Assembly (NCBI RefSeq): GCF_002198115.1
Contig: NZ_NGNR01000004.1
Span: 265,011-329,010 of the forward strand
Direction: 5' to 3'
DNA: 64,000 bases
Source of the DNA: Robiginitalea sediminis
Lineage (GTDB): Bacteria; Bacteroidota; Bacteroidia; Flavobacteriales; Flavobacteriaceae
The notes beneath the pieces were generated by a model that was given only the letters and a program-made list of their open reading frames with translations, was not told where the DNA came from and did not search any database. A program made the translations under genes and the position numbers. Positions within the stretch are counted from its first letter, which is position 1, and each line of letters opens with the position of its first letter. Shown here piece by piece: positions 19,067 to 28,320 of the stretch.

Positions 19067-19957
19067 TCAGTCTTTGTTCCTGGGGTGCGCAGACCCGTGT
19101 ATGCGCTTGAGTTCTGCAATACTGTTGTGGGTATACACCTGTGTGGAGGCCAGGGAGGCATGCCCAAGCAACTCCTTCACCGAATTCATATCCGCACCCT
19201 TGTTGAGCATATGTGTGGCAAAGGTGTGCCTGAGAATGTGTGGACTTTTTTTTGCCTTTGCCGACACTATTCCAAGATACTTATTTATAATGCGATAAAC
19301 AAGTGTCGGATACATTTTACCCCCGGAGGCGGTCAGGAACAAAAATGGCGAATCTTCCAATGGAAACTCGGCTTTCCGCAGGTCCAGGTAGCGGGCAATT
19401 TGCTGGCGCAGATTCTCTAGTAACGGGATAATACGCTCCTTGCTGCGCTTACCCAAAACCTTAAGGGTCCCGTTTTCCAGGTCCAGGTCCTGCAGCAGAA
19501 GCCCGATAAGCTCCGCCCGCCGTATCCCCGTAGCGTAGAGCAGCTCCACAACCAAGCGGTCCCGCGCCCCCTCAAACTTATCCTCTTCCGGCCACTGGGT
19601 TAGCAGGGCCCGCATCTCGGCCTCGGAGAAGGGTACCTCCACTTTTTTATCGGTCCTCAAGGGTTTGTGTCCAGCCAGGGGGTTGGCTGCCACTTTCCCT
19701 GAGCGAACCAGGTACTTGTAATATGCCTTCAGGGAAGCTACTTTCCGGTTGATGGTCCGGTTGGTCCGTCCGTTTTCCATAAGGTCAATCACCCAATTTC
19801 GGATAACGGCATAAGGCAGGTCTTCGAGGTTTTCCGTGTCCTGGTGATCCCGGCAATACGCCGCGAATGCCTCCAGGTCCCGAACATAGGCCCGCACCGT
19901 GTGGGAGGCGTATTTCTTTTCCAGGGCCAGGTATTTCTCAAAGGCAGGCACACTCAT
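19067..19957 (-). CDS. xerC: Tyrosine recombinase XerC/XerD type
   Basis: 296 residues. It has the N-terminal SAM-like core-binding domain (about 1-85) and the catalytic domain with Arg in TGIRRAE, Lys in VLGKRSKER, HILRHTFATHML, LLGHASLASTQ and the Tyr nucleophile in QVYTH. With XerD it resolves chromosome dimers at dif. The housekeeping context (hpf, rpsU), with no integrase neighbours or att site, favours a chromosomal Xer over a phage integrase. Whether it is XerC or XerD cannot be told from sequence alone. Confidence 0.85.
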   Translation of the reverse strand: MSVPAFEKYLALEKKYASHTVRAYVRDLEAFAAYCRDHQDTENLEDLPYAVIRNWVIDLMENGRTNRTINRKVASLKAYYKYLVRSGKVAANPLAGHKPLRTDKKVEVPFSEAEMRALLTQWPEEDKFEGARDRLVVELLYATGIRRAELIGLLLQDLDLENGTLKVLGKRSKERIIPLLENLRQQIARYLDLRKAEFPLEDSPFLFLTASGGKMYPTLVYRIINKYLGIVSAKAKKSPHILRHTFATHMLNKGADMNSVKELLGHASLASTQVYTHNSIAELKRIHGSAHPRNKD

Positions 19958-19983
19958 AGCCTAAAGGTACGCATTGGGCAGGC

Positions 19984-20013
19984 ATAAAAAAACCCGGCCT
20001 TTGGGGGCCGGGT
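19984..20013 (-). terminator. Rho-independent terminator after rpsU
   Basis: On the minus strand CCCGGCC and GGCCGGG (6-nt loop) are followed by TTTTTTTAT. It lies 26 bp after the rpsU stop and separates rpsU from xerC. Confidence 0.85.
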
Positions 20014-20038
20014 ACTATGGGTTCGGGAGCACTATAGA

Positions 20039-20233
20039 CTACAGGTCCTCCAGGTCCCTCAGGCGTTGTACGTAACGTGCTTTAAGGACTTGCTGACGAC
20101 GGTCTATTGAAGGCTTGGTGAATTGCTTGCGCTGGCGAAGCTGGCGCATAGTTCCCGTGCGGTCGAATTTCCGCTTGAAGCGCTTCAGGGCTCTATCGAT
20201 ATTTTCTCCTTCTTTAACAGGTATGATCAACAT
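20039..20233 (-). CDS. rpsU: 30S ribosomal protein bS21
   Basis: 64 residues, basic, beginning MLIIPVKEGENIDRALKRFK. bS21 sits next to the 3' end of 16S rRNA. In Flavobacterium johnsoniae bS21, with bS6 and bS18, covers the anti-Shine-Dalgarno sequence, and rpsU itself carries a strong Shine-Dalgarno. The same arrangement is seen here (20240-20250), which points to self-control. It has its own terminator. Confidence 0.96.
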   Translation of the reverse strand: MLIIPVKEGENIDRALKRFKRKFDRTGTMRQLRQRKQFTKPSIDRRQQVLKARYVQRLRDLEDL

Positions 20234-20239
20234 AGGCTA

Positions 20240-20250
20240 CCACCTCCTTT
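20240..20250 (-). promoter_or_regulatory. Extended Shine-Dalgarno of rpsU
   Basis: AAAGGAGGTGG stands 6 nt before the rpsU ATG, with the GGAGG core 9 nt from it. This is a near-perfect match to the anti-SD. The other starts I checked in the window have A-rich or unremarkable upstream sequence instead. Confidence 0.9.
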
Positions 20251-20302
20251 CTTTTGCGAATTGCGGGTGCAAATATAGGGGCAATCGGTAAATGCCCGAC
20301 AA

Positions 20303-21472
20303 TTATTTCAAAATATTTTTGGCGATGACCACCTTTTGGATCTCGGTGGTGCCTTCTCCAATAGTGCACAATTTGGAGTCGCGGTAGAACTTTTCAACCG
20401 GAAAATCCTTGGTATAGCCATATCCTCCATGGATCTGTACCGCTTCGTTGGATACCCGTACACATACCTCGGACGCGTACATCTTAGCCTTTGCACTCAT
20501 CAGGGTAACGGGTTTTCCGTGGTTCTTCAGGAAGGCCGCTTTATGCACCAAAAGCTCAGCAGCCTCAATTTCAGTTGCCATTTCGGCCAGCTTAAAGGAG
20601 ATGCCCTGGAAGTGGCTGATGGGCTTGCCAAACTGCACCCGTTCTTTCGAGTATTTGAGGGAGGCTTCGTACGCCCCCTTAGCAATACCTAGAGACAGGG
20701 CACCGATGGAAATCCGCCCGCCGTCCAGGACTTTCATGGATTGGATAAAGCCCTCCCCTACTTCCCCCAGACGGTTTTCGTCAGGGATCCGGCAATCGGT
20801 GAAGATGAGCTCCGCGGTTTCACTGGCGCGCATTCCCAATTTATCTTCCTTCTTCCCGCTTTTAAACCCAGGGGTACCCTTTTCGATAACAAAGGCGGTC
20901 ATCCCTCGGCTGTCTCCTTTTTCCCCTGTGCGGGCCACTACCACAGCAATATCGCCGCTAATCCCATGGGTAATGAAGTTCTTAGCACCATTAAGGACCC
21001 AGAAATCCCCTTCCCGCTTTGCGGTGGTGTTCATTCCCCCGGCATCAGAACCGGTATTGTGTTCGGTAAGCCCCCAGGCTCCGATCCACTCCCCCCTGGC
21101 CAGCTTGGGAATCCAGCGCGCCTTTTGAGCTTCATCCCCGAATTCCAGGATATGGTTAGTGCAAAGTGAATTATGGGCCGCTACAGACAACCCGATGGAG
21201 GGGTCTACTTTGGAAATTTCTTCAATTATGGCGATGTACTCGTGGTAACCCAGGCCCGAGCCGCCTAAGGATTCCGGAACCAGGACTCCCATAAAACCGA
21301 GTTCGCCGGCTTTTTTGAAGACCTCCACCGGGAAGGTTTGCGCCTCGTCCCATTCCATGATATGAGGGCGGATGTATTGCTCGGCAAAGGCACGGGCAGA
21401 ATCGGCCACGTGGAGCTGAGTCTCAGAGTATTCAAAATTCAAACCGGATTCCGTTTGAGTTAGCATAGCCAT
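20303..21472 (-). CDS. Acyl-CoA dehydrogenase
   Basis: 389 residues from ATG 21472. It is an FAD enzyme that makes trans-2-enoyl-CoA from acyl-CoA, most like the short/medium-chain and butyryl-CoA group. Seen: the substrate/FAD block [15 protein letters not shown], the RVQFGKPI motif, and the C-terminal catalytic Glu in [10 protein letters not shown]. The longer frame (ATG 21523) would overlap the upstream gene by about 50 bp and adds a non-family N-terminus. The start lies 4 nt after the HhH gene stop. Confidence 0.93.
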   Translation of the reverse strand: MAMLTQTESGLNFEYSETQLHVADSARAFAEQYIRPHIMEWDEAQTFPVEVFKKAGELGFMGVLVPESLGGSGLGYHEYIAIIEEISKVDPSIGLSVAAHNSLCTNHILEFGDEAQKARWIPKLARGEWIGAWGLTEHNTGSDAGGMNTTAKREGDFWVLNGAKNFITHGISGDIAVVVARTGEKGDSRGMTAFVIEKGTPGFKSGKKEDKLGMRASETAELIFTDCRIPDENRLGEVGEGFIQSMKVLDGGRISIGALSLGIAKGAYEASLKYSKERVQFGKPISHFQGISFKLAEMATEIEAAELLVHKAAFLKNHGKPVTLMSAKAKMYASEVCVRVSNEAVQIHGGYGYTKDFPVEKFYRDSKLCTIGEGTTEIQKVVIAKNILK

Positions 21473-21476
21473 TTTT

Positions 21477-22301
21477 TTAAAGGTCCAAATATAACCCAAT
21501 TCTCCCAATTTTATCCGAGGCAATACCTGGGACGGAATCCAATTGGGAAAGTTTTAAGAAGGGGCCGTTCGCCTCGCGGTACCGTACAATTTCCACGGCC
21601 ACTTCCCATGAAAAGTAGGGGACCCCGGCAAGGACCTCAGCCGTGGCGCTGTTCAGGCGCACCTTGCCGACCTCCGGGGGGTGGCAGACCCGGAAGCGTT
21701 CCATGGCACGCCGTGCCACCTCGGGTGCCAGCCCGTAGACATCGTAAAGCTGGGTAGGGTGCAGGAACCCGCCCAGGAGTTTTCGGTATTTTATGATACG
21801 CCGGGAAAGCACGGGGCCGATTCCCCGTACTTCCATAAGGGTCGCTTCATTGGCCGTATTCAGGCAGCCCAATTGCCCCTTGGGTGGTGCCCGGTTTTCT
21901 CTTGGAAAGGACATGTGGGGTTCCAGTCGGGAAGTTTCCTCATCGGTGAGGCCGGCCACCCGCTGAAGGGTTTCCATGGTGTACAGGGTTCCCCCTCTGG
22001 CCCGGAAAGCATACAGACTATCCAGCTGGGCGGCATGCAGCCCGAGTACGTAACCCCTGGAATCGTCCAGGCGGTTTGGGTCGGTGCGTCCCGGGGCTGG
22101 TTTCCCTGGCCCTGCAATCGTAAGACTGTCGGTAAACCCCTGCATGAGGGAATCCAGGACCATGTCCGGAAGTGGGGGTTCCCTTAGGTATTCCGAAAGG
22201 GTAAACCTCAGGTGGACCATTAATAACAACAGCAACAGGAAAAAGAAAATCCCACTCCGCAGGCGCAATGGGTGCCCTGAGTGGGATTTTTTTCGCCGCA
22301 T
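21477..22301 (-). CDS. ComEA-like helix-hairpin-helix protein, membrane-anchored
   Basis: 274 residues with a basic start and one hydrophobic segment (about 17-34), then an extracytoplasmic part with HhH units. Two are clear: [20 protein letters not shown] (near residue 147) and [20 protein letters not shown] (near 217), each followed by an IIKYR/IVRYR helix. ComEA binds incoming DNA in natural transformation; Bacteroidota homologues are often simply annotated as HhH proteins, and I cannot tell whether this cell is competent. It is probably cotranscribed with the dehydrogenase, which starts 4 nt on. Confidence 0.8.
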   Translation of the reverse strand: MRRKKSHSGHPLRLRSGIFFFLLLLLLMVHLRFTLSEYLREPPLPDMVLDSLMQGFTDSLTIAGPGKPAPGRTDPNRLDDSRGYVLGLHAAQLDSLYAFRARGGTLYTMETLQRVAGLTDEETSRLEPHMSFPRENRAPPKGQLGCLNTANEATLMEVRGIGPVLSRRIIKYRKLLGGFLHPTQLYDVYGLAPEVARRAMERFRVCHPPEVGKVRLNSATAEVLAGVPYFSWEVAVEIVRYREANGPFLKLSQLDSVPGIASDKIGRIGLYLDL

Positions 22302-22329
22302 CCGCCAAAGTTACACCGGCGGCCTGCGC

Positions 22330-24393
22330 TTATTTTGCAGCTTTCTTAAAAAGCTGGTTGGCTTTGAGCTTCTTAAAGTACTGGTCCAGGTCTGCCCGTA
22401 CTTCTCCGCTCATCAGGTAAAGCCCGATGATATTCGGGAAGGACATAGCCAGAATCATCATGTCTGAGAAATCCAGCACCGCACCCAGGGAAACAGAGGC
22501 CCCGATTACCACAAAGACCAGAAAGAGCAGTTTATAGGCCATCTCCACTTTTTTACTCTTGCCGAAGAGGTAGGTCCAGGCCCGCATGCCGTAATAGGAC
22601 CATGAAATCATGGTGGAGAACGCAAAGAGGAAAACGGCTATACCCAGGACATAGGGGAACCAGCTGAACACACTCCCGAACGCGTCGGAAGTAAGCTGGG
22701 CACCTGCCATGCCTTCCACCTCGTGCATCCCGGTAAAGATCAGCACCAGGGCGGTAAGGGTACATACCACTACCGTATCGATAAAGGGCTCCAGCAGGGC
22801 CACAAACCCTTCGGAAGGTGGGTGGTTGGTCTTGGCCGTACTATGGGCAATGGCCGCCGAGCCTACCCCGGCCTCATTGGAGAAGGCAGCCCGTTGGAAT
22901 CCGACTACCAGTACCCCGATAATCCCTCCTTTAAGGGCACCCGGATTAAAGGCCCCTTCTACAATGGCAGAAAAAGCAGGACCAATATTCTGTATATTCA
23001 TAATGATGACCGCCAGGGCCGCGAGCACATAGATGGTTGCCATAAGCGGCACTACCCGCCCTGTTACTTTGGCGATGCTCCGGATCCCGCCGATGATCAC
23101 CACCCCTACCAGGATAGCAGTCACCACCCCAAACCAGAAGCCATTGCCCTGAAGGACGGTAAACTGGCCGGCGAGTTGTTCGAAGGACTGGTTGGCCTGG
23201 AACATATTGCCTCCACCAAAGGAGGCCCCCACGGCCAGCACGGCAAAAACGCCCGCCAATACACGCCCAAGGCCTTTCAGGTTCCGCTTCTCAAGGCCGT
23301 AGCGCAGGTAATTCATAGGTCCTCCGAAAACCCTTCCATCGGGCAGGATATCGCGGTATTTCACACCAAGGGTACATTCTACAAACTTGGAAGACATCCC
23401 TAGCAGGCCACAGACTATCATCCAGAAGGTGGCTCCGGCCCCGCCAAGGGAAACGGCCACCGCTACCCCGGCGATATTCCCAAGCCCTACGGTACCGGAA
23501 ACGGCGGTAGCGAGTGCCTGGAAGTGTGTAACCTGCCCGGGGGCATCCGGGTCGTCGTACTTGCCCTTGGCCAGGTCTATGGAGTGGCGGAACCCCCGGA
23601 TGTTGATAAAGCCCATCCGCAGGGTAAAGAACGTTGCACCGAGAACCAGCCAGATTACGATAAAGGGAATCCCGTTGGAAATCGGGTCCCCGTTGGGGTG
23701 GGTCATGACCACCGGCTGGTCGTAGTGGATTTCGGCCAGGTAATGGGCTCCTTGTTGTATAACATCTTCCGGGTTGTTCGCGTCGTATATCACGCCGCCT
23801 TCTGCCACCAGGTGGTTCACCGTACCGGCAGCTTCTGCCATTACGGTGATATCGCTTCCCGCACCTCTGGAAACCACGGCAACGGCATCGCCCTTGGCTA
23901 CCTTCTGGCCTTCAGCGGCAATCCAGCGTTTGAGGACAAACCTGTCGGTAACCTCGGGGCTCCACCCCGGGATGGGCACCCGTTTCTTCTCGGCATAGAC
24001 CACAGGGTCATACAACCCGAAAGCTGCAAAAGGATCCCAGAACAGTACATCGCCCAGGGCATTTACCGCCGGGGTCATGGTCCCGTTGAAGATTTCGGCA
24101 ATAGCCTCGGTAGGTACGGTATACACCCGTGTAACGCTGTTCCCCCGGGCATCGGATATCACCACGGTATAGGGAATGCCTTCGGTAAGGCCTGTTGCCT
24201 TGTCCGAACTTAGGGGCGTACCCTGGTTGCTCCACTTATAGACGTACGGGGGGGTACCGCCCGAGACGCTGAGGCGTACGACGCCATCGTTGATGTTGGT
24301 GGAGGGGTTATTGATGCTTTCCTTTACCTGCAGGTCTTGGGCAGCCAGGTTCAGGAAAAAGCAACTCAGTACTAGGGTACAAAAACGCTTCAT
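22330..24393 (-). CDS. Na+:alanine symporter (AGCS) with N-terminal SprB-like and lipoyl-like domains
   Basis: 687 residues, against about 450-500 for ordinary AGCS carriers. Residues 1-19 are a signal peptide (ending NLAAQ). Residues about 20-95 resemble a SprB/PKD-like repeat ([17 protein letters not shown]). About 130-215 resemble a biotinyl/lipoyl fold ([18 protein letters not shown], then [18 protein letters not shown]) but lack the modifiable Lys. From about 230 the AGCS carrier begins, with [19 protein letters not shown] and [13 protein letters not shown] as family marks. The substrate (Ala/Gly with Na+) is inferred from the family. The extra domains would lie outside the inner membrane, in the periplasm. 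Confidence 0.88.
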   Translation of the reverse strand: MKRFCTLVLSCFFLNLAAQDLQVKESINNPSTNINDGVVRLSVSGGTPPYVYKWSNQGTPLSSDKATGLTEGIPYTVVISDARGNSVTRVYTVPTEAIAEIFNGTMTPAVNALGDVLFWDPFAAFGLYDPVVYAEKKRVPIPGWSPEVTDRFVLKRWIAAEGQKVAKGDAVAVVSRGAGSDITVMAEAAGTVNHLVAEGGVIYDANNPEDVIQQGAHYLAEIHYDQPVVMTHPNGDPISNGIPFIVIWLVLGATFFTLRMGFINIRGFRHSIDLAKGKYDDPDAPGQVTHFQALATAVSGTVGLGNIAGVAVAVSLGGAGATFWMIVCGLLGMSSKFVECTLGVKYRDILPDGRVFGGPMNYLRYGLEKRNLKGLGRVLAGVFAVLAVGASFGGGNMFQANQSFEQLAGQFTVLQGNGFWFGVVTAILVGVVIIGGIRSIAKVTGRVVPLMATIYVLAALAVIIMNIQNIGPAFSAIVEGAFNPGALKGGIIGVLVVGFQRAAFSNEAGVGSAAIAHSTAKTNHPPSEGFVALLEPFIDTVVVCTLTALVLIFTGMHEVEGMAGAQLTSDAFGSVFSWFPYVLGIAVFLFAFSTMISWSYYGMRAWTYLFGKSKKVEMAYKLLFLVFVVIGASVSLGAVLDFSDMMILAMSFPNIIGLYLMSGEVRADLDQYFKKLKANQLFKKAAK

Positions 24394-24693
24394 AGAGGGA
24401 GAGTATGTTTTAGTGGGTTCGGCTTGCGTGCGGCCAATATCCTAAAAAAAATTAACCCTATCAAATTCCGAAGGCAGAAACCGGAAGTGTTTTCTGCGGG
24501 TTTTCCACTGAGAACCGCACCCTGGGAAAAGGGGGTTCCCCTTCCGGCGTATTCTCCCAAACAGCAAGGGGCCTGCCCACAGATATAGGTTTGTTTTACG
24601 GGGAATATAAGTATCTTTAAATACACGGTCCGGTCTGGGTTGGCCGGCTCGAGGCAAAAGGTTAAAATCGCCCACCGGGCGCCACCACAATCC
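24394..24693. other. Divergent intergenic region (AGCS / DUF1538 operon)
   Basis: 300 bp with no gene I can support. The plus strand carries a good promoter candidate for the DUF1538 operon: TTTG at 24590-24593, 18 bp, TATCTTTA at 24612-24619, about 70 bp before ATG 24694. No clear element for the symporter gene was found. Confidence 0.55.
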
Positions 24694-25446
24694 ATGGCGA
24701 AAGGAAATCTAGTGGCATCGAAATTACCCCTCCTGAAAAAGCTGGGGGCAGCGGTCATGGACCTTATACCCATTGTGGTGGTGGTGGCTTTCTTCCAGAT
24801 CCTGGTTATACGGCAACCCTTTCCGGATGCGGCAGACCTCGCCCTGGGCAGTGCGTTTGTGGTATTCGGGCTGTTCCTCTTTATAGAAGGGCTTGAAATC
24901 AGTCTGTTTCCCATAGGGGAAACCCTGGCCTATGCCCTGACCAAAAGGGGCAGCCTGCCCTGGCTATTGGTTTTTGCATTTTTACTCGGGTTTTCCACCA
25001 CCATTGCGGAGCCCGCACTTATTGCAATCTCAAAACAGGCCGGCAGGATTGCGGCCGATGCCGGGCTGTTGGCCCGGGACCCGGAGGTAGTGGAATCTTA
25101 CGCCCTCGGGCTGCGGATTTCCGTTGCCCTGTCAGTTGGGTGTGCCGTTTTGATAGGGGTGATCCGGATCCTGAAGGGGTGGCCCGTATATACGGTGATC
25201 ATAGGAGGGTATATCGCCGTGATGCTCATTACCCTGGTGGCCCCGGAAGAGATTGTGGGGTTGGCCTACGATGCAGGCGGGGTGACCACCAGCACCATCA
25301 CCGTCCCGCTGGTTACTGCACTGGGGGTAGGCCTCTCCCGAAGTATCCGGGGGCGCAACCCCCTGACCGACGGGTTTGGGCTCATAGCCCTGGCTTCCCT
25401 CCTGCCGATGATCTTTGTAATGCTTTATGGCCTATTCTGGTTTTAA
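24694..25446 (+). CDS. DUF1538 membrane protein, UmpA-like
   Basis: 250 residues, strongly hydrophobic with about seven membrane segments. Two motifs stand out: [14 protein letters not shown] (about residues 100-112) and [14 protein letters not shown] (about 191-204). Both recur in the next gene, so the two are paralogues. In Halomonas, paired DUF1538 proteins UmpA/UmpB act together as a Na+(Li+,K+)/H+ antiporter in the membrane; the pair here matches that arrangement. An earlier in-frame ATG at 24640 adds a hydrophilic tail of poor quality, so 24694 is preferred. It is first in a four-gene operon. Confidence 0.85.
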   Translation: MAKGNLVASKLPLLKKLGAAVMDLIPIVVVVAFFQILVIRQPFPDAADLALGSAFVVFGLFLFIEGLEISLFPIGETLAYALTKRGSLPWLLVFAFLLGFSTTIAEPALIAISKQAGRIAADAGLLARDPEVVESYALGLRISVALSVGCAVLIGVIRILKGWPVYTVIIGGYIAVMLITLVAPEEIVGLAYDAGGVTTSTITVPLVTALGVGLSRSIRGRNPLTDGFGLIALASLLPMIFVMLYGLFWF

Positions 25447-25458
25447 TGTCTGTAGCCC

Positions 25459-26235
25459 ATGAATGAACTCCTGACCGCCTTTGCCAGCACCCTTTCCAGC
25501 ACCGCCATGGATGTCCTGCCTATCGCGGCCATTATTATCTTTTTTCAGGGGGTTATCCTGCGGCAACCGGTACCCCACCTCAAACAGGTGGTCATAGGCG
25601 GCATCTATGTTATCCTCGGGTTGACCTTTTTTCTGTTGGGCCTTGAAAAGGCACTTTTTCCACTGGGCGACCTGATGGCCCAGCAGCTGGCATCCCCATC
25701 ATTCCTGGGCATTGAGCAGGGCGAAACCGCCTCCTGGGGTTCCTATTACTGGTTTTACCTTTTCGCCTTCCTCATCGGTTTTTCAACGACCATAGCAGAA
25801 CCCTCCCTGATTGCCGTGGCCTTCAAGGCAAACGAGGTATCTTCCGGGACCATCAGTCAGTGGGGACTTCGGATAACGGTGGCCCTCGGGGTTGGGGTGG
25901 CCCTGGCCGTCGGCGCCTTCCGTATTATTACCGGCACCCCGTTGTACCTTTATATCTTGGTGGGGTACGTCGTGGTTGTCATACAAACGCTTTTTGCCCC
26001 GAAACAGCTCATTGCCCTGGCCTATGACTCCGGAGGGGTAACTACTTCCACTGTTACCGTGCCCATTGTCGCGGCCCTGGGGATTGGGCTTTCCAGTTCC
26101 GTGCCCGGCAGCAACCCGGCCGTGGACGGCTTTGGCCTGATTGCCTTTGCCAGCCTGTTTCCGATCATCTCCGTTCTGGGCTATGCCCAGATACGGCATT
26201 ATTTAGACCACAAACCCAAAACAACACTCCAATGA
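25459..26235 (+). CDS. DUF1538 membrane protein, UmpB-like
   Basis: 258 residues with several membrane segments. It carries the same marks as the first gene: [14 protein letters not shown] (about 106-119) and YDSGGVTTSTVTVP (about 189-202), followed by a DGFGLIAFASLFP helix. It starts 12 bp after the UmpA-like gene, and its stop overlaps the PII gene by 4 bp (ATGA), so the subunits are likely made in fixed ratio. Role as the second antiporter subunit is inferred from characterised Halomonas UmpAB. Confidence 0.85.
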   Translation: MNELLTAFASTLSSTAMDVLPIAAIIIFFQGVILRQPVPHLKQVVIGGIYVILGLTFFLLGLEKALFPLGDLMAQQLASPSFLGIEQGETASWGSYYWFYLFAFLIGFSTTIAEPSLIAVAFKANEVSSGTISQWGLRITVALGVGVALAVGAFRIITGTPLYLYILVGYVVVVIQTLFAPKQLIALAYDSGGVTTSTVTVPIVAALGIGLSSSVPGSNPAVDGFGLIAFASLFPIISVLGYAQIRHYLDHKPKTTLQ

Positions 26236-26579
26236 GATTTAAGCTGATCATGGTTTATGTAAAACCAAGCCTAACCGATAAACTCGTGGACATTATGAAG
26301 TCCGAGGGGGCTACCGGGGCCACCATTACCCCTGCACGGGGTACCGGGGTCCGGGAAGGGAAGACCTTTTTCGGCCTGTCCATAGAACACCGGACCGATG
26401 TGGTCACTTTCCTTGTGGAGGAACACATGGTCCAGAAATTACTGGATGCCATCAACACCCAATGCGAGTTTGCCAAACCCGGAACGGGAATTGCCTTTGT
26501 CCTGCCCATAGAACACGCTATTGGCCTTGAGAGCCAGATGGGCATTTTCAGGGACCAGGCGAGAGACGAATACCTATAA
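26232..26579 (+). CDS. PII-like signal protein
   Basis: 115 residues with the ferredoxin-like PII fold: a KLIMVYVKPSLTDKLVDIMK start, an ARGTGVREGKTFFG region where the T-loop sits, and PGTGIAFVLPIEHAIGL in place of the usual GDGKIFV.PVE block. The T-loop is short and lacks the uridylylated Tyr, so it is not a standard GlnB/GlnK. PII-like proteins bind nucleotides or other small molecules and gate membrane transporters, as GlnK does AmtB. The ATGA overlap with the UmpB-like gene suggests its target is that membrane pair. Confidence 0.85.
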   Translation: MRFKLIMVYVKPSLTDKLVDIMKSEGATGATITPARGTGVREGKTFFGLSIEHRTDVVTFLVEEHMVQKLLDAINTQCEFAKPGTGIAFVLPIEHAIGLESQMGIFRDQARDEYL

Positions 26580-26590
26580 CCTTAAACCCT

Positions 26591-26995
26591 ATGACTATGC
26601 CCACCCGCGATTACCAGAGTGCCAGCGAGATGATGGACAAAAAAATGATCTACATCGACGGCCTGGCTACGGCAAAGGAGGCCGTGGAGACCATGCGAAG
26701 GGAAAACGTAGATGCCCTTATTGTGAAAAAGCGGACTGAAAAGGACGCCTTCGGCATTGTTACCATCCGGGACCTGATAAACGGGGTGGTGATCCCGGAC
26801 CGGACATCCCTGGAAGTCAATGTCTTTGAAATCATGGTGAAGCCTACCATAACCATCCCTCACGATATGGATGTGCGCTATGTGGCCCGGTTGTTTATCC
26901 GGCTCGATATCTGGGAAGCCCCCGTAGAGCAAGACGGGAAACTGATCGGGATGATTTCCCTCTCGAAGATCATTATGAACAACGTCCTGTTCTGA
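26591..26995 (+). CDS. CBS-pair protein
   Basis: 134 residues made of two CBS domains (about 12-68 and 76-134), with the first ending FGIVTIRDLINGVV and the second IGMISLSKIIMNNVLF. CBS pairs bind adenosyl ligands (AMP, ATP, c-di-AMP, SAM) and report energy or ionic state. It follows the PII-like gene by 11 bp and is the last gene of the operon; a second regulator of the DUF1538 pair is the likely role. ATG 26597 is a possible alternative start. Confidence 0.85.
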   Translation: MTMPTRDYQSASEMMDKKMIYIDGLATAKEAVETMRRENVDALIVKKRTEKDAFGIVTIRDLINGVVIPDRTSLEVNVFEIMVKPTITIPHDMDVRYVARLFIRLDIWEAPVEQDGKLIGMISLSKIIMNNVLF

Positions 26996-27007
26996 AAAGG
27001 AACAGAT

Positions 27008-28030
27008 TCAGACGGCCTCTCCCGGGGCGATCTGGAACATATTGTTGAGCTTTCGGATCTGGTCCGGCCTGCCCAGCACTATTACCTTGCTGCGGGGTTC
27101 CAGGGGCATATCTGCCTCGGGGTTGATGATATAGGTCCCATCCGGCTTCACATATCCGATAATGGTACAGCCCGTCTTCCGGCGCAAATCCAGGTCCCGC
27201 AACGTGTTACAGTCTACCTGGTTGGTAAAATCCTCAATATGCACCTCCTCCAGGTTCGTAGTGTGCTCCCCTTCTAAAGACAATTTATCCATAAAGGTGA
27301 TCAGGTCCGGCAGGACTACCAGAGAGGCCATATGGTCGCCCCCGATCTTGTCCGGCATAATCACCTTGTTGGCTCCTGCCAGCTGCAGTTTTTTCTGGGA
27401 GGTAATCTGGGAGGCCCGGCTGATGATGATCAGGTCCGGGTTAAGCTGGCGGGCCGAGAGGACCACAAAAAGGTTAGCCGCATCGTCCGGGAGGGTGGCA
27501 ATCAGGTAACTGGCGCGCTTAACGCCTGCGGCGAGCAGCACATCGTCCTCATTGGCATCGCCTTCCACAAACAGGTTTTCCTCCTCGTACCGCTCGATGA
27601 TTTCCCGGTCCTTTTCAATGATGACGTGGGGCCGCTTGTATGCCCGAAGCCGGGCTGCCGCCTGGGAACCGTTCCGTCCGAAACCGCAAAGGATGACGTG
27701 GTTCTGCAGTTTGTCGATCTGTTGTTTCACTTTCTTCTTTTTTAGGAGTTGGAGGGAGTTTCTGCTAAAGATGTATTCGGTGACCACCGAAATGGCAAAG
27801 GCCACGATAAAAACGCTGGCTATGATCAGAAAGACCGTAAACAGGCGCTCTTCCATGGTAAGGGGCCGCACCTCCTGGAACCCGACCGTCGTAATGGTAA
27901 TGATGGTCATGTAGAGGGCTTCGGCCCAGGAAAAATTGGCCAGGAACCGGTAGCCCACAATCCCGATGGTCAGGATCATGACCATCAGGAAGATGGCCAG
28001 ATAGATTTTAGATCGGAAGAATCTGAGCAT
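27008..28030 (-). CDS. K+ channel with RCK (TrkA-N/TrkA-C) domains
   Basis: 340 residues: two membrane helices (about 10-30 and 62-88) flanking a pore loop with filter TTVGFQ (47-52), then a Rossmann RCK domain starting HVILCGFGRNG (111-121) and a TrkA-C domain (about 250-335). The layout is that of MthK-type ligand-gated K+ channels. The filter reads GFQ where most have GYG or GFG. It converges on the DUF1538 operon with only 12 bp between stops. Confidence 0.88.
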   Translation of the reverse strand: MLRFFRSKIYLAIFLMVMILTIGIVGYRFLANFSWAEALYMTIITITTVGFQEVRPLTMEERLFTVFLIIASVFIVAFAISVVTEYIFSRNSLQLLKKKKVKQQIDKLQNHVILCGFGRNGSQAAARLRAYKRPHVIIEKDREIIERYEEENLFVEGDANEDDVLLAAGVKRASYLIATLPDDAANLFVVLSARQLNPDLIIISRASQITSQKKLQLAGANKVIMPDKIGGDHMASLVVLPDLITFMDKLSLEGEHTTNLEEVHIEDFTNQVDCNTLRDLDLRRKTGCTIIGYVKPDGTYIINPEADMPLEPRSKVIVLGRPDQIRKLNNMFQIAPGEAV

Positions 28031-28032
28031 GG

Positions 28033-28260
28033 TTACAAATCAAAAACAGAAGTTCTCTTGGTATAAATCAGGTCCTTTATCCGCAGCCAGAAAGCCAGGA
28101 ACAGATAGAGGGCAAACCCAAAGCCCAGGGTAACAAAGGTCAGGTAAATAAAGGTCGTCCGAACCACCCGGGTACGAATCCCCAGACGTTCGGCGATGCG
28201 GCGGCTCACTTCAAAGCCCCGCTTCTGGAAATAATACAGGAGGCGGTAAAACAGGTTCAC
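28033..28260 (-). CDS. PspC-domain small membrane protein
   Basis: 75 residues. RIAERLGIRTRVVRTTFIYL is the PspC signature and is followed by one or two membrane segments (about 36-61). PspC proteins take part in envelope stress sensing in other bacteria; short Bacteroidota versions are uncharacterised. It ends 2 bp before the K+ channel start on the same strand, so the two are probably cotranscribed. Confidence 0.8.
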   Translation of the reverse strand: MNLFYRLLYYFQKRGFEVSRRIAERLGIRTRVVRTTFIYLTFVTLGFGFALYLFLAFWLRIKDLIYTKRTSVFDL

Positions 28261-28320
28261 ACCTTAAAAATAGGGAATTCCGGATTCTGTAGAGGCATCC
28301 CGGGGTAAAAACAAACGCAA

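Noticed and set aside
19067-19957. xerC as a phage or island integrase
   Set aside because: Housekeeping neighbours, chromosomal Xer length and no att repeats or cargo nearby.
24390-24914. 174-codon minus-strand frame across the AGCS/DUF1538 gap
   Set aside because: It overlaps the DUF1538 gene antisense and runs through its probable promoter.
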